Positions 1 to 8,756 of a DNA stretch of 64,000 nt are shown here, piece after piece. Below the pieces are notes generated by a model that saw only the letters and a program-made list of their open reading frames with translations, was not told where the DNA came from and did not search any database. Origin of the DNA: Elizabethkingia occulta (lineage in GTDB: Bacteria; Bacteroidota; Bacteroidia; Flavobacteriales; Weeksellaceae); the NCBI RefSeq assembly GCF_002023715.1, contig NZ_MAHX01000015.1:124001-188000 (forward strand), read 5' to 3'. A program made the position numbers and the translations under genes. How positions within the stretch are numbered: the first letter of the stretch is position 1; each line of letters opens with the position of its first letter.

Positions 1-1
1 G

Positions 2-652
2 GATGAAAATCTGGAAAAAACACAACAAAGCTTGGCAGATGCTGTAGCCAGCGGATTGCTAAATAAGGGTAAAAGTATTGTATTAGGTGGCGGGCATGAA
101 GTTACTTATGCACATTACTCAGGTATAAAAAAAGCTTTTCCGGGTAAGAAAATTGGCATTATTAATTTCGATGCTCATTTTGATAACAGAGAACCGGAAA
201 ATAATTTAGCTTCGTCCGGAACAGGATTCTGGCAGATTGCTAATGAGGGAAAAATCCACTCTCTGCATATTGGAATTCAAAGAAATAGTAATACTCTGAA
301 ATTATTTGATGCTGCACACCAGTATGGGATGAAGTATATTCTTGCAGATGAGCTCTTTTTCGAAAATCTGGCACAGCTATATCCAAGGATAGATGAATTT
401 TTGGACGGAATAGATGTGCTGTATGTTACGATATGCATGGACGTTTTTAATGCGTCTATCGCACCTGGTGTAAGTGCTTCAGCCTATAACGGAATTTTTA
501 CGGATCAGGCATTTATGCTGTTATACAGACATATTTTACGGAATAATAAATTAAAAGCTTTAGATGTTGCTGAAGTAAATCCTGTCTATGATATTCAGGA
601 CAGAACAGCGCGACTGGCGGCATCTTTAGTAAATGAATGGTTAATGATATAG
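2..652 (+). CDS. hutG: Formimidoylglutamase, 5'-truncated by the window edge
   Basis: The enzyme hydrolyses N-formimidoyl-glutamate to glutamate and formamide, the last step of one branch of histidine degradation, in the cytoplasm. The reading frame is open to the first base, so the N-terminus lies outside the window; the TTG at 32 is only an internal codon. Ureohydrolase (arginase) metal-site motifs are visible: GGGHEV near the start, then NFDAHFDNR, and a later MDVFNASIAPGVSA that fits the SxDxDxxDP region. The hutH gene for step one is on the same strand at 15759, not adjacent. Only 19 bases separate this stop from the following aldehyde dehydrogenase, so the two are probably cotranscribed. 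Agmatinase is less likely because of the NFDAHFDNR context. Confidence 0.85.
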   Translation, partial: DENLEKTQQSLADAVASGLLNKGKSIVLGGGHEVTYAHYSGIKKAFPGKKIGIINFDAHFDNREPENNLASSGTGFWQIANEGKIHSLHIGIQRNSNTLKLFDAAHQYGMKYILADELFFENLAQLYPRIDEFLDGIDVLYVTICMDVFNASIAPGVSASAYNGIFTDQAFMLLYRHILRNNKLKALDVAEVNPVYDIQDRTARLAASLVNEWLMI

Positions 653-671
653 AAAATATATAAAACAGAAA

Positions 672-1973
672 ATGCTTACAACAGAACAAATTGAGAATAA
701 GTTGCTGGAAGCTGATAAAGCTTTTGGAGAATGGAGAAAGGTAACTTTTGAGGAAAAGCAGGAATTGTTGGCGAAAGCAGCACAGCTGCTGTTAGATAAA
801 TCCGAAGAATACGGAAAGATCATCACACGTGAGATGAATAAGCCTATTTCTCAGTCTATAGCTGAGATTGAGAAATGTGCTTTGATGATGAATTATTATG
901 CGAAAGCAGAGAATATATTAAAGCCGGAAGAAGTAAAGACTAAATTCAATGTGTGTGAAGTTCATCATACACCAATGGGAGTTATACTTGGTGTAATGCC
1001 ATGGAATTATCCTTTCTGGCAGGTGCTTCGTTTCGCTGTTCCGGCATTACTGGCAGGGAATACAGTCGTGGTAAAACATGCTTCGATCTGTTTTGAAAGC
1101 GGAAATACTATAGAAAAAATACTAACAGAAGCAGGATTTCCTAAAGGAGTATTCCTGAATCTGGAAGCTGGACATAAAGAAATTAAGGGGATTATAGAGA
1201 ACCCTGTGGTACAAGGGGTAAGCCTTACCGGAAGTGAACCTGCCGGAGCATCTGTTGCGTCTATTGCAGGTACAAATATTAAAAAATCAGTTTTAGAACT
1301 GGGCGGAAGCGATGCTTTTATTATTCTTGAAGATGCTGATTTCGATAAAGCAGCAAGAGTAGGAGCGGAGTCAAGGCTTCAGAATTGCGGACAAACTTGT
1401 GTAGCCGCAAAAAGATTTATTATCCATCAGAATGCTGAAAACGAATTCCTTCCTAAATTTATTGAAGAATTCAAAAAATATGTTCCGGGAGATCCTAACG
1501 ATAAAGAAACTAAACTTTCTGCAATGGCCCGTAAAGATTTAGCCGATGATTTGGAAGCTCAATATAAAAAGGCACTGGATAATGGAGCTGAACCAATAGT
1601 TCCATTAGAGAGAATCTCGGATATTGTTTTTAAACCAGGCTTGATGAGAGTGAATGAAGGCAATCCTATTCTTGAAGAGGAGCTTTTTGGCCCCCTAGGA
1701 ATGGTATTAATCGGAAAGAGCGATGACGACTGTTTACAGCTGGCAAATAATACAAGGTTTGGATTGGGGAACTCAATCTGGACAAGGAATAAAGAGAAAG
1801 CTTTCTTTTTTGCTGAAAATCTGGAATCCGGAGCTGTAGGTGTTAATGAAATGACTAAATCTATGCCTGATATGCCTTTGGGAGGCGCTAAGCGTTCAGG
1901 ATATGGTACAGAGTTATCCTTATTTGCGCTAAAAGAATTTACAATTCCTAAAAGTATTATAGGAACACTTTAA
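672..1973 (+). CDS. NAD(P)-dependent aldehyde dehydrogenase, succinate-semialdehyde dehydrogenase-like
   Basis: The 433-residue protein has the full aldehyde dehydrogenase catalytic set: Asn112 in MPWNYPFW, Glu209 in LELGGS and Cys243 in NCGQTCVA. It oxidises an aldehyde to the acid with NAD(P)+ in the cytoplasm. The short length and the WNYPFWQ and MPDMPLGGAKRSGYG motifs resemble the compact succinate-semialdehyde dehydrogenase group (Sad/GabD-like), but the substrate cannot be read from sequence. It starts 19 bases after hutG and ends at a strong hairpin terminator, so it probably closes the hut transcript. No GABA transaminase gene is visible nearby. Confidence 0.85.
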   Translation: MLTTEQIENKLLEADKAFGEWRKVTFEEKQELLAKAAQLLLDKSEEYGKIITREMNKPISQSIAEIEKCALMMNYYAKAENILKPEEVKTKFNVCEVHHTPMGVILGVMPWNYPFWQVLRFAVPALLAGNTVVVKHASICFESGNTIEKILTEAGFPKGVFLNLEAGHKEIKGIIENPVVQGVSLTGSEPAGASVASIAGTNIKKSVLELGGSDAFIILEDADFDKAARVGAESRLQNCGQTCVAAKRFIIHQNAENEFLPKFIEEFKKYVPGDPNDKETKLSAMARKDLADDLEAQYKKALDNGAEPIVPLERISDIVFKPGLMRVNEGNPILEEELFGPLGMVLIGKSDDDCLQLANNTRFGLGNSIWTRNKEKAFFFAENLESGAVGVNEMTKSMPDMPLGGAKRSGYGTELSLFALKEFTIPKSIIGTL

Positions 1974-1974
1974 T

Positions 1975-2008
1975 AAAAAAAACCGACAGTCAGCTGTCGG
2001 TTTTTTTT
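1975..2008 (+). terminator. Rho-independent terminator after the aldehyde dehydrogenase
   Basis: A 9-bp stem (AACCGACAG/CTGTCGGTT, loop TCAG, 1981-2002) is followed by eight T and preceded by an A-run, so it can also serve the convergent symporter gene on the minus strand. Confidence 0.9.
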
Positions 2009-2033
2009 ATATAATGGAATCTATTCCAAGAAA

Positions 2034-3491
2034 TTATTTCTCCCAAAAGTCAGCATTTTTAATTCCTGCTTCTTTGGAATTAAAATACATATTCCCGGAT
2101 TTCTTTTTAAGCTTATAGTCTTTCCACACTTTTAGGGTAATATTCCCCAGAAGGAGAATGGCCATAATATTTACCCATGCCATTAATCCTACTCCAAGAT
2201 CTCCCAATGCCCATGCAATTTTAGCTTCTTTAACGGTTCCGAAGTATGCCGCAAACAAGAAGACAACTCTTAAAATCCAAATATATGTTTTCTTATTGCC
2301 GGATTTAATCAGATAAGAAATATTAGTCTCCGCGTAATAGTAATAAGCCATAATAGTAGTAAAGGCAAAGAAGAATAATGCAAAAGCAACAAACTGTTTA
2401 CCAATACCAGGGAAAACATGAGAGACTGCGGCCTGTGTAAAGCCTGTATAATCAATTCCCGGAACATTTTGTACCAAATATGTATCGTTCGGACCTAATA
2501 CGTTATACTGCCATGTAAACAGGATAATAAATGCCGTTGCAGAACATACAAATAGTGTATCTATATAAACTGAAAACGCCTGAACAAGACCTTGCTGAGC
2601 AGGATGTTTTACTTCTGCAGCCGCTGCAGCATGTGGTGCCGTTCCCTGACCTGCTTCATTAGAATAAATTCCTCTTTTTACTCCCCAGGCTATGGCCATC
2701 CCGAAGATCCCGCTAAAGGTAGCATTCATATTGAATGCAGAACTGAAAATAAGTTTTAAAACGGAAGGAACTTCTTTAATGTTGAGAACAATAATAATGA
2801 CTGCCATTAGAATATAAATTCCTGCCATAAACGGAACTACAAATTCGGCTGTTTTTCCAAGTCTTTTTACACCCCCAAATATGATTAATGCCAATAGGAC
2901 AATAATCAGGATTCCAACATAGTTTACCGGCAGCTCTCCAACCAGAGGAAAATTATAGTGTTCTGTTCCTATAGAAAAAGAATTGTTTACTGCAGAAGCA
3001 ATACTGTTGCTCTGTACACCCGGAAGTAATAAGCCTGTACTGATAATGGTAAGAACTGCGAATAACACTGCATACCATTTTACTCCAAGTCCTTTTTCTA
3101 TATAATAAGCGGCTCCACCACGATATTCACCATTAGATTCCTGTTTGTACAATTGTCCTAGAGTAGCTTCTACGAAAGCAGATGCAGAGCCCAAAAATGC
3201 AATGAGCCACATCCAGAATACAGCACCCGGGCCTCCCATAGCTATAGCTGTGGCAACTCCCACAATATTTCCGGTACCTACACGCCCCGAAATGGCCAAT
3301 GAAAATGCCTGAAATGATGAAATCCCTTTGTCAGATTCGTTTTTACTGAAGAGAAGTTTCACCATATCTTTCAGATAGGTAACCTGAAGAAATCCTGTTC
3401 GGATAGAAAAATAAAGACCGGTAATTAAGCAAAGATAAATGAGAGCATCGGACCATACAAGGTCGCTAAAAGAGTGAATAATTTTGTCCAT
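2034..3491 (-). CDS. Alanine/glycine:cation symporter (AGCS family)
   Basis: The 485-residue integral inner-membrane protein has about 11 hydrophobic segments. It shows AGCS signatures: SGRVGTGNIVGVATAIAMGGPGAVFWMW near residues 68-95, YKQESNGEYRGGAAYYIEKGLG, and GIYSNEAGQGTAPHAAAAAEVKHP in the second half. Members import alanine or glycine with Na+ or H+. The gene is a single unit on the minus strand, convergent with the aldehyde dehydrogenase and separated from upstream pyk by that gene's terminator. Exact substrate and coupling ion are unknown. Confidence 0.9.
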   Translation of the reverse strand: MDKIIHSFSDLVWSDALIYLCLITGLYFSIRTGFLQVTYLKDMVKLLFSKNESDKGISSFQAFSLAISGRVGTGNIVGVATAIAMGGPGAVFWMWLIAFLGSASAFVEATLGQLYKQESNGEYRGGAAYYIEKGLGVKWYAVLFAVLTIISTGLLLPGVQSNSIASAVNNSFSIGTEHYNFPLVGELPVNYVGILIIVLLALIIFGGVKRLGKTAEFVVPFMAGIYILMAVIIIVLNIKEVPSVLKLIFSSAFNMNATFSGIFGMAIAWGVKRGIYSNEAGQGTAPHAAAAAEVKHPAQQGLVQAFSVYIDTLFVCSATAFIILFTWQYNVLGPNDTYLVQNVPGIDYTGFTQAAVSHVFPGIGKQFVAFALFFFAFTTIMAYYYYAETNISYLIKSGNKKTYIWILRVVFLFAAYFGTVKEAKIAWALGDLGVGLMAWVNIMAILLLGNITLKVWKDYKLKKKSGNMYFNSKEAGIKNADFWEK

Positions 3492-3534
3492 GTATTAATT
3501 TGTCCTAATATACAATTATTTAGTGATGGACTAA

Positions 3535-3567
3535 AAAACGAAAAATCCCTGTCTGCTGACAGGGATT
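3535..3567 (-). terminator. Terminator of the acpP-to-pyk operon
   Basis: A perfect 10-bp stem (AATCCCTGTC/GACAGGGATT, loop TGCT, 3544-3567), read on the minus strand, is followed by a T-rich run just after the pyk stop codon. Confidence 0.88.
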
Positions 3568-3589
3568 GTATATAAAAGAATAGATCTTC

Positions 3590-5035
3590 TTAGATTGTCG
3601 TTAAACGAAGTGTATTTGTTTTTCCACCTTCGTGAACCGGCATCGCGTTAAGGTTAACTACGAAATCTCCTTGCTCTACAAGACCATAGTTCCATGTAAG
3701 CATATTAACCTGAATAACAGTTTCATCCGTAGATTTTTTCATGTCATAGAAGAATGCTCTTACACCCCAAAGAAGGTTTAGCATTGTAAGTACACGCTTG
3801 TTAGAGCTGAATACTACGATGTGAGAATTCGGTCTGTGAGATGAAATCTGGAATGCTGTATAACCAGAGTAAGTAAGTGTTACAATCGCTTTAGCATCTG
3901 TTTTTTCAGCAATTCTTACAGCTGAATAACAAACAGAATCTGTAATGAAACGGTCGTCTACACAGTTAATCTTTTCTATAGGCTCATTTCTTGTACTGTA
4001 CATCTGAGTATTCTCGATGTTGCTTACAATCTTAGCCATTGTTTTTACAACGTCTACCGGATATTTACCCACAGATGTTTCACCAGATAGCATTACCGCA
4101 TCCGCTCCGTCTAATACAGAGTTTGCAACGTCATTTACTTCGGCTCTTGTAGGAGTCATGCTGTTGATCATTGTCTCCATCATCTGGGTTGCAACGATTA
4201 CAGGCTTAGAATATTTTCTTGCTTTTTCAGCTAGTTTCTTCTGAATTAATGGAACTTCTTCCATAGGAACCTCTACACCAAGATCTCCACGTGCCACCAT
4301 TATACCGTCGCATTCTGCAAGAATTTCGTCGATATTTTTCACACCTTCAGGCTTTTCAATCTTAGCAATAATTGGTGTACGGAATAATTTTCCGTTCGGG
4401 TGATTAGAAATAAGTTCTTTCAGGTCTATGATATCCTGTGCATGACGTACAAATGAAAGAGCGATCCAGTCGAATTCATTATCCAAGATAAAGTTAGCGT
4501 CCTGGATATCTTTTTCAGTCAATGCAGGAAGAGATATCTGAGTATTAGGAAGGTTTACCCCTTTCTTTGAACTTAGAGGACCTCCTTGTATTGTTTTTGC
4601 TTTAACAGTGTCTTTACCATTAGTGTCAATAACTTCTAAAACAAGCTTTCCATCGTCGATAAGGATTCTTTCTCCTACTTTTACATCCAACGGGAATCTT
4701 TCATAAGTCATGTACACTTTTGTAGAGTCACCTTCTACTTTTTCATTTGTGAAGGTAAGTACATCTCCAGGATTCAGGTAAGAACCCTCTTTTACAACAC
4801 CTACACGAAGCTTTGGTCCTTGAAGGTCTCCTAAAATAGACGTAGAGAAACCATACTCTGCATTAATCTCACGGATAAGGTTAATGTTTTGTTTTACCAG
4901 ATCGTAATCAGCGTGTGAAAAGTTAATTCTGATAACATCTGCTCCGGCTTGTACCATGCGCAGGATTGTCTCTTTATTTGAGGATGCAGGCCCAAGGGTT
5001 GCAATAATTTTAGTTTTCTTTAGATATTCACTCAT
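3590..5035 (-). CDS. pyk: Pyruvate kinase
   Basis: This cytoplasmic glycolytic enzyme converts phosphoenolpyruvate and ADP to pyruvate and ATP. The 481 residues begin with KTKIIATLGPASS and carry VIRINFSHAD, the active-site lysine motif IIAKIEKPEGVKNIDEI with MVARGDLGVE, and the ATQMMETMI and TRAEVNDVANSVLDGADAVMLSGETSVG blocks. The C-terminal effector domain is present (residues about 350-481). The start overlaps the end of the small acidic gene upstream by 8 bases, so it is the last gene of the acpP-fabF-rnc operon and is followed by a terminator. Confidence 0.97.
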   Translation of the reverse strand: MSEYLKKTKIIATLGPASSNKETILRMVQAGADVIRINFSHADYDLVKQNINLIREINAEYGFSTSILGDLQGPKLRVGVVKEGSYLNPGDVLTFTNEKVEGDSTKVYMTYERFPLDVKVGERILIDDGKLVLEVIDTNGKDTVKAKTIQGGPLSSKKGVNLPNTQISLPALTEKDIQDANFILDNEFDWIALSFVRHAQDIIDLKELISNHPNGKLFRTPIIAKIEKPEGVKNIDEILAECDGIMVARGDLGVEVPMEEVPLIQKKLAEKARKYSKPVIVATQMMETMINSMTPTRAEVNDVANSVLDGADAVMLSGETSVGKYPVDVVKTMAKIVSNIENTQMYSTRNEPIEKINCVDDRFITDSVCYSAVRIAEKTDAKAIVTLTYSGYTAFQISSHRPNSHIVVFSSNKRVLTMLNLLWGVRAFFYDMKKSTDETVIQVNMLTWNYGLVEQGDFVVNLNAMPVHEGGKTNTLRLTTI

Positions 5036-5498
5036 TTTCTTGAATATATTGGTATATTAATTCTTCAGGTTGAATTTGATATTCCTGAATTGGAAAGATC
5101 ACATTTTCAGGAAACAAAATTAAGGAAAAATCGGGAAACGAATCCTGAGTTTTTATTAAGAAATCGACATCTTGGTGTTCTTCCAGCAGATAATGTATCT
5201 CCTGTAAACCTTCAAAGAGGTTAGACGGCGTGTTTTCTTCCTTTTTGAAGGATTTATTAGCTATTATCTGATAACAGTTTTTTTCACCTTTATCATATCC
5301 CTGCATGGACAAGAATTCATATTCTGTTAATCCGTTTTGGGTTATAAAGTCTTCTGTTCTGTGAAATTGGAATTCGTTACAACGATTAATGTCAAAAAAA
5401 AACTGATGGTATGAAACGGGTTTCGTCAAGCGGATAAGCCCGACGGTTATAGCTTCATCATCATCAAAATCAAGGCGTATTTTTTTTACTTTCGCCAT
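5028..5498 (-). CDS. Small acidic conserved protein between rnc and pyk (IPExxxVDY-like)
   Basis: The product has 156 residues with no membrane segment or signal peptide, and many acidic and aromatic residues. I take the ATG at 5498 (MAKVKKIRLDF); the longer reading frame runs back through rnc. It still overlaps the rnc end by 29 bases and the pyk start by 8 bases, so all three are translated from one message. Position and character match the small uncharacterised family that Bacteroidota annotations call IPExxxVDY, although the C-terminus here reads QPEELIYQY, so the name is tentative. Function is unknown; the context suggests a conserved housekeeping role. Confidence 0.8.
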   Translation of the reverse strand: MAKVKKIRLDFDDDEAITVGLIRLTKPVSYHQFFFDINRCNEFQFHRTEDFITQNGLTEYEFLSMQGYDKGEKNCYQIIANKSFKKEENTPSNLFEGLQEIHYLLEEHQDVDFLIKTQDSFPDFSLILFPENVIFPIQEYQIQPEELIYQYIQENE

Positions 5499-6240
5499 TA
5501 ATGTTTTCTTTTTTTTGCAATGCGTAGTAAGCCCGCTGTGCAGCTTTTTCCTCAGCTTTTTTCTTGGAAGCTTCGGATGCATTGGAAATTTGTCTGTCCT
5601 CCATCCATACGCTGCTACGGAAATGAACAGTCTTGTTGACATAGTTCTCCTCAGTAGTTTCGAAACGGAGATGTATTTTTTGCTTTTGACCCCACTCCAG
5701 TAATAATCCTTTGTAGCTGATAATCTTATTTTCCAGATTAAGGATGTCCTGTTTAGTCAGAAGCTGGCCCAAGATTATTTCTCTACATTTATCATAGTCT
5801 ATGTCCTGATAAATAGCGCCAACTAATGCTTCGAAAAGATTACCGTGGATATTTTCACTCAAAGTGGTGTTCTCTTCTTTATTTTGTAAAAATCTGGTAA
5901 GTTCCAAACGCTCTCCCAGTGCATTCAAATTTTTACGGTTTACCACTTTAGATTTCATCTGTGTAAGGAAACCTTCATTGGCATTAGGATATTCATGGAA
6001 AATGTGACAGGAAACAATACTTCCTAATACAGCATCCCCCAGATATTCTAATCTTTCGTAGTTGAAGGCTTCTTTTGTGGTGTTCGGAGATTTTAACGTG
6101 AAGGCCTCTTTGAATAATCTAAGGTCATTCACTTTGTAGCCCACCAGTCTATTAATGGCGGCTTTAAAATTTTTATCTTTATCGGATAAAGTTTTGGTTC
6201 GTTTTTTTAAAAGATTGGAAAAATAGCTTTTAATCTCCAT
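5470..6240 (-). CDS. rnc: Ribonuclease III
   Basis: This cytoplasmic endoribonuclease cleaves double-stranded RNA in rRNA and mRNA processing. The 256 residues contain the signature YERLEYLGDAVLGSI (residues 61-75, metal ligands Glu65 and Asp69), the second catalytic region HGNLFEALVGAIYQD (132-146, Glu137) and a C-terminal double-stranded RNA-binding domain ending KKAEEKAAQRAYYAL. The position equivalent to E. coli Asp114 appears to be Asn134 (see findings). The start codon shares one base with the fabF stop (TAATG), showing translational coupling. Confidence 0.95.
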   Translation of the reverse strand: MEIKSYFSNLLKKRTKTLSDKDKNFKAAINRLVGYKVNDLRLFKEAFTLKSPNTTKEAFNYERLEYLGDAVLGSIVSCHIFHEYPNANEGFLTQMKSKVVNRKNLNALGERLELTRFLQNKEENTTLSENIHGNLFEALVGAIYQDIDYDKCREIILGQLLTKQDILNLENKIISYKGLLLEWGQKQKIHLRFETTEENYVNKTVHFRSSVWMEDRQISNASEASKKKAEEKAAQRAYYALQKKENINGESKKNTP

Positions 6241-7487
6241 TAAATCTTTTTGAATAAAACGCAGGCATTATGCCCTCCAAATCCAAAAGTGTTGCTCATT
6301 GCAATATTTACTTCCTTCTTCACTGCTGTGTTGAAAGTAAAGTTAAGTCTGCTGTCCAGTCTCTCATCATCTGTGAAATGATTGATCGTTGGAGGAACAA
6401 TTCCGTGGATAATAGTGCCTAATGCTGCTATAGATTCTATAACTCCGGCTGCACCTAATAAATGCCCCGTCATAGACTTAGTAGAATTGATCTGAATATC
6501 AAATGCGTGTTCACCTAATAATTTAGCAATTGCCTGAGATTCCGCAATGTCTCCTAATGGAGTAGAAGTACCATGCATGTTGATGTGGTCTACTTCATCA
6601 GTAGTAACTCCGGCATCATCCAGACATCTTTTCATTACTAAATAAGCACCTAACCCTTCCGGATGTGGAGCTGTCATGTGGTGAGCATCTGCACTAAGAC
6701 CTCCACCCAGTAGTTCGGCATAAATTGTAGCGCCTCTTTTTACAGCGTGTTCGTATTCTTCAAGAATGATACATCCAGCTCCTTCACCCAATACAAAACC
6801 ATCTCTGTCTTTGTCGAATGGACGGGAAGCTGTTTTAGGATCGTCATTTCTTGTTGAAAGTGCATGCATAGCATTGAAGCCACCTACACCACTAGCTGTT
6901 ACAGCTGCTTCAGATCCTCCACAAACAATAACATCCGCTTTGCCTAACTGAATAAGCATTTTAGCATCAATAATTGCATTGGCAGAAGAAGCACAAGCTG
7001 AAACTGTGGTATAGTTAGGACCATGGAATCCAAATTCTATAGAAATATTCCCCGGCGTAATGTCGGCGATCATTTTAGGAATAAAGAAAGGGTTGAATCT
7101 TGGGATGCTATTTGACGCAGCGTATCCTAAAACTTCAGTTTCAAAAGTTTCAAGCCCGCCAATTCCGGATCCCCAGATAACACCTACACGGTCTTTGTCT
7201 ACATTGTCCTCAATAATACGACTGTGAGCAATCGCCTCACGTGCAACAACCTGCCCTAATTGCGAGTTACGGTCCATTTTTTTAGCCTCCTTCTTGTCGA
7301 AGTGGTTTAAAGGATCGAAGTTTTTAACCTCGCAGGCAAATTGAGTTTTAAAATTAGTGGAATCAAAAAGAGTAATCGGCGCTGCTCCACTTGTACCTTT
7401 TACAAGGCTCTCCCAGTACTCATTTGCATTATTTCCTATCGGTGTAAGGGCTCCGAAGCCAGTTACTACTACTCTCTTTAATTCCAT
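6240..7487 (-). CDS. fabF: 3-oxoacyl-[acyl-carrier-protein] synthase II
   Basis: The enzyme condenses malonyl-ACP with acyl-ACP in fatty-acid elongation. The 415-residue thiolase-fold protein has the KAS II triad: Cys165 in TVSACASSAN, His305 in NMHGTSTPLGD and His342 in STKSMTGHLLGAAG, with Lys337. It ends with the glycine-rich NTFGFGGHNA motif. It sits 26 bases downstream of acpP, its substrate carrier, and overlaps rnc by one base. Confidence 0.97.
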   Translation of the reverse strand: MELKRVVVTGFGALTPIGNNANEYWESLVKGTSGAAPITLFDSTNFKTQFACEVKNFDPLNHFDKKEAKKMDRNSQLGQVVAREAIAHSRIIEDNVDKDRVGVIWGSGIGGLETFETEVLGYAASNSIPRFNPFFIPKMIADITPGNISIEFGFHGPNYTTVSACASSANAIIDAKMLIQLGKADVIVCGGSEAAVTASGVGGFNAMHALSTRNDDPKTASRPFDKDRDGFVLGEGAGCIILEEYEHAVKRGATIYAELLGGGLSADAHHMTAPHPEGLGAYLVMKRCLDDAGVTTDEVDHINMHGTSTPLGDIAESQAIAKLLGEHAFDIQINSTKSMTGHLLGAAGVIESIAALGTIIHGIVPPTINHFTDDERLDSRLNFTFNTAVKKEVNIAMSNTFGFGGHNACVLFKKI

Positions 7488-7513
7488 AAATTTTCTTTAA
7501 TGTTCTTCAACAA

Positions 7514-7753
7514 TTATTTGTTGACTACTTCTTCAATATAAGCGATTGCGTGTCCTACTGTTGTAATTTTTTCAGCTTGGTCATCAGGAATCTGAATGTT
7601 GAATTCTTTTTCGAACTCCATGATCAACTCAACAGTATCCAGAGAATCTGCTCCTAAATCGTTAGTGAAGCTAGCTTCTGGTGTTACTTCAGTTTCTTCC
7701 ACGTCTAGCTTATCAGCGATGATAGCTTTAACTCTTGATGCGATGTCTGACAT
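7514..7753 (-). CDS. acpP: Acyl carrier protein
   Basis: The 79-residue acidic four-helix protein carries growing acyl chains on a 4'-phosphopantetheine arm. The attachment serine is Ser37 in the [15 protein letters not shown] motif. It is the first gene of the acpP-fabF-rnc-small acidic protein-pyk operon, with a TATATTTG promoter element upstream at 7788-7795. Length and charge are typical of the family. Confidence 0.97.
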   Translation of the reverse strand: MSDIASRVKAIIADKLDVEETEVTPEASFTNDLGADSLDTVELIMEFEKEFNIQIPDDQAEKITTVGHAIAYIEEVVNK

Positions 7754-7787
7754 AGTAAATGTATTTTAAAAATTGTTAATCCAACTG

Positions 7788-7795
7788 CAAATATA
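7788..7795 (-). promoter_or_regulatory. Promoter -7 element for acpP operon
   Basis: Read on the minus strand this is TATATTTG, an exact match to the Bacteroidota TAnnTTTG element, 35 bases before the acpP start. No clear TTTG was found at the expected upstream distance. Confidence 0.65.
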
Positions 7796-7921
7796 TAAAA
7801 AATCGAATCATTTGCTATTTTTTTACTCAATTTTGATGATTTACGTGGTTTGAAAAATTAAGGTTCTAAAAACGAATTATTTAAAATTTAATCTGGATTC
7901 TTTCATCCTGATTTTATTCAT

Positions 7922-7929
7922 TATTTTTG
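7922..7929 (+). promoter_or_regulatory. Promoter -7 element for folE
   Basis: TATTTTTG matches TAnnTTTG, 17 bases before the folE start. The upstream -33 element is not clear. Confidence 0.6.
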
Positions 7930-7946
7930 CTTGAAAATATTACAGA

Positions 7947-8612
7947 ATGAATGATTTTTTTGATAATGACGATGATATTTACGACGGAAATCAACATACA
8001 CCACTAAGAAAAGATGCTTTTAAGCTGTCTGCAGATGAAAAAGTTCAGAAGATTGAAGGTCTTTTCAGTGAGATAATGGAAACACTTGGACTGGATATGA
8101 CGGATGATAGTCTGAAAGATTCACCTAAGCGTGTAGCGAAGATGTATGTCAATGAAATCTTTGGTGGATTACTTCCTGAAAATAAACCCGGAATATCTAC
8201 TTTTAAGAATCAATATAAATATAGACAGATGTTAGTAGAAAAGGATATTACTGTTTATTCTTTCTGCGAACATCACTTTCTTCCTATTATAGGAAGGGCC
8301 CACGTAGCTTATATATCCAATGGTAAAGTAATCGGACTTTCCAAGATCAACAGAATTGTAGATTATTATGCAAAGCGTCCGCAGGTACAAGAGCGTCTTA
8401 CAATGCAGATTGTAGGAGCGATGAAGGAGGCTTTGGGAACTAAAGATGTAGCTTGTATTATAGATGCAAGACATCTTTGTGTAAATTGCAGAGGTATAAA
8501 AGATACAGCAAGTTCAACAATTACCGCAGAACTAAGTGGTATTTTCAGAACAAATCCTATCACAAGACAGGAATTCCTTCATTATGTAGGGAGCCATGCA
8601 AAACTGGATTAA
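7947..8612 (+). CDS. folE: GTP cyclohydrolase I
   Basis: The enzyme converts GTP to 7,8-dihydroneopterin triphosphate, the first step of folate (and pterin or queuosine precursor) synthesis. The 221 residues include zinc ligands Cys107 and His110 in FCEHHFLPIIG and Cys178 in LCVNCRG. The N-terminal 30 residues are acidic and divergent. The gene is transcribed alone from a TATTTTTG promoter, divergent from the acpP operon. folB, a later step, is at 45934. Confidence 0.96.
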   Translation: MNDFFDNDDDIYDGNQHTPLRKDAFKLSADEKVQKIEGLFSEIMETLGLDMTDDSLKDSPKRVAKMYVNEIFGGLLPENKPGISTFKNQYKYRQMLVEKDITVYSFCEHHFLPIIGRAHVAYISNGKVIGLSKINRIVDYYAKRPQVQERLTMQIVGAMKEALGTKDVACIIDARHLCVNCRGIKDTASSTITAELSGIFRTNPITRQEFLHYVGSHAKLD

Positions 8613-8662
8613 AGTAATATAAAATGATAAAATTTAAAAAAGTTTCGAACCGGATTTTTCTA

Positions 8663-8717
8663 GCTACAATTATTTGTTGTGGCAAATAGTAATTATATTG
8701 GGAGAAAACTACAACAA
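8663..8717 (+). promoter_or_regulatory. Possible structured leader of cysS
   Basis: Two mutually exclusive hairpins can form. GCTACAA (8663-8669) pairs with TTGTGGC (8677-8683), or TTGTTGTGG (8674-8682) pairs with CTACAACAA (8709-8717). This is only a sequence-based suggestion of an attenuator-like leader; no T-run follows. Confidence 0.3.
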
Positions 8718-8756
8718 GATCATTTTAATCTTTCACTTTAAACAACATTATAAATA

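Noticed and set aside
5499-5642. N-terminal extension of the small acidic protein before pyk
   Set aside because: It lies wholly inside rnc in another frame and has biased composition.
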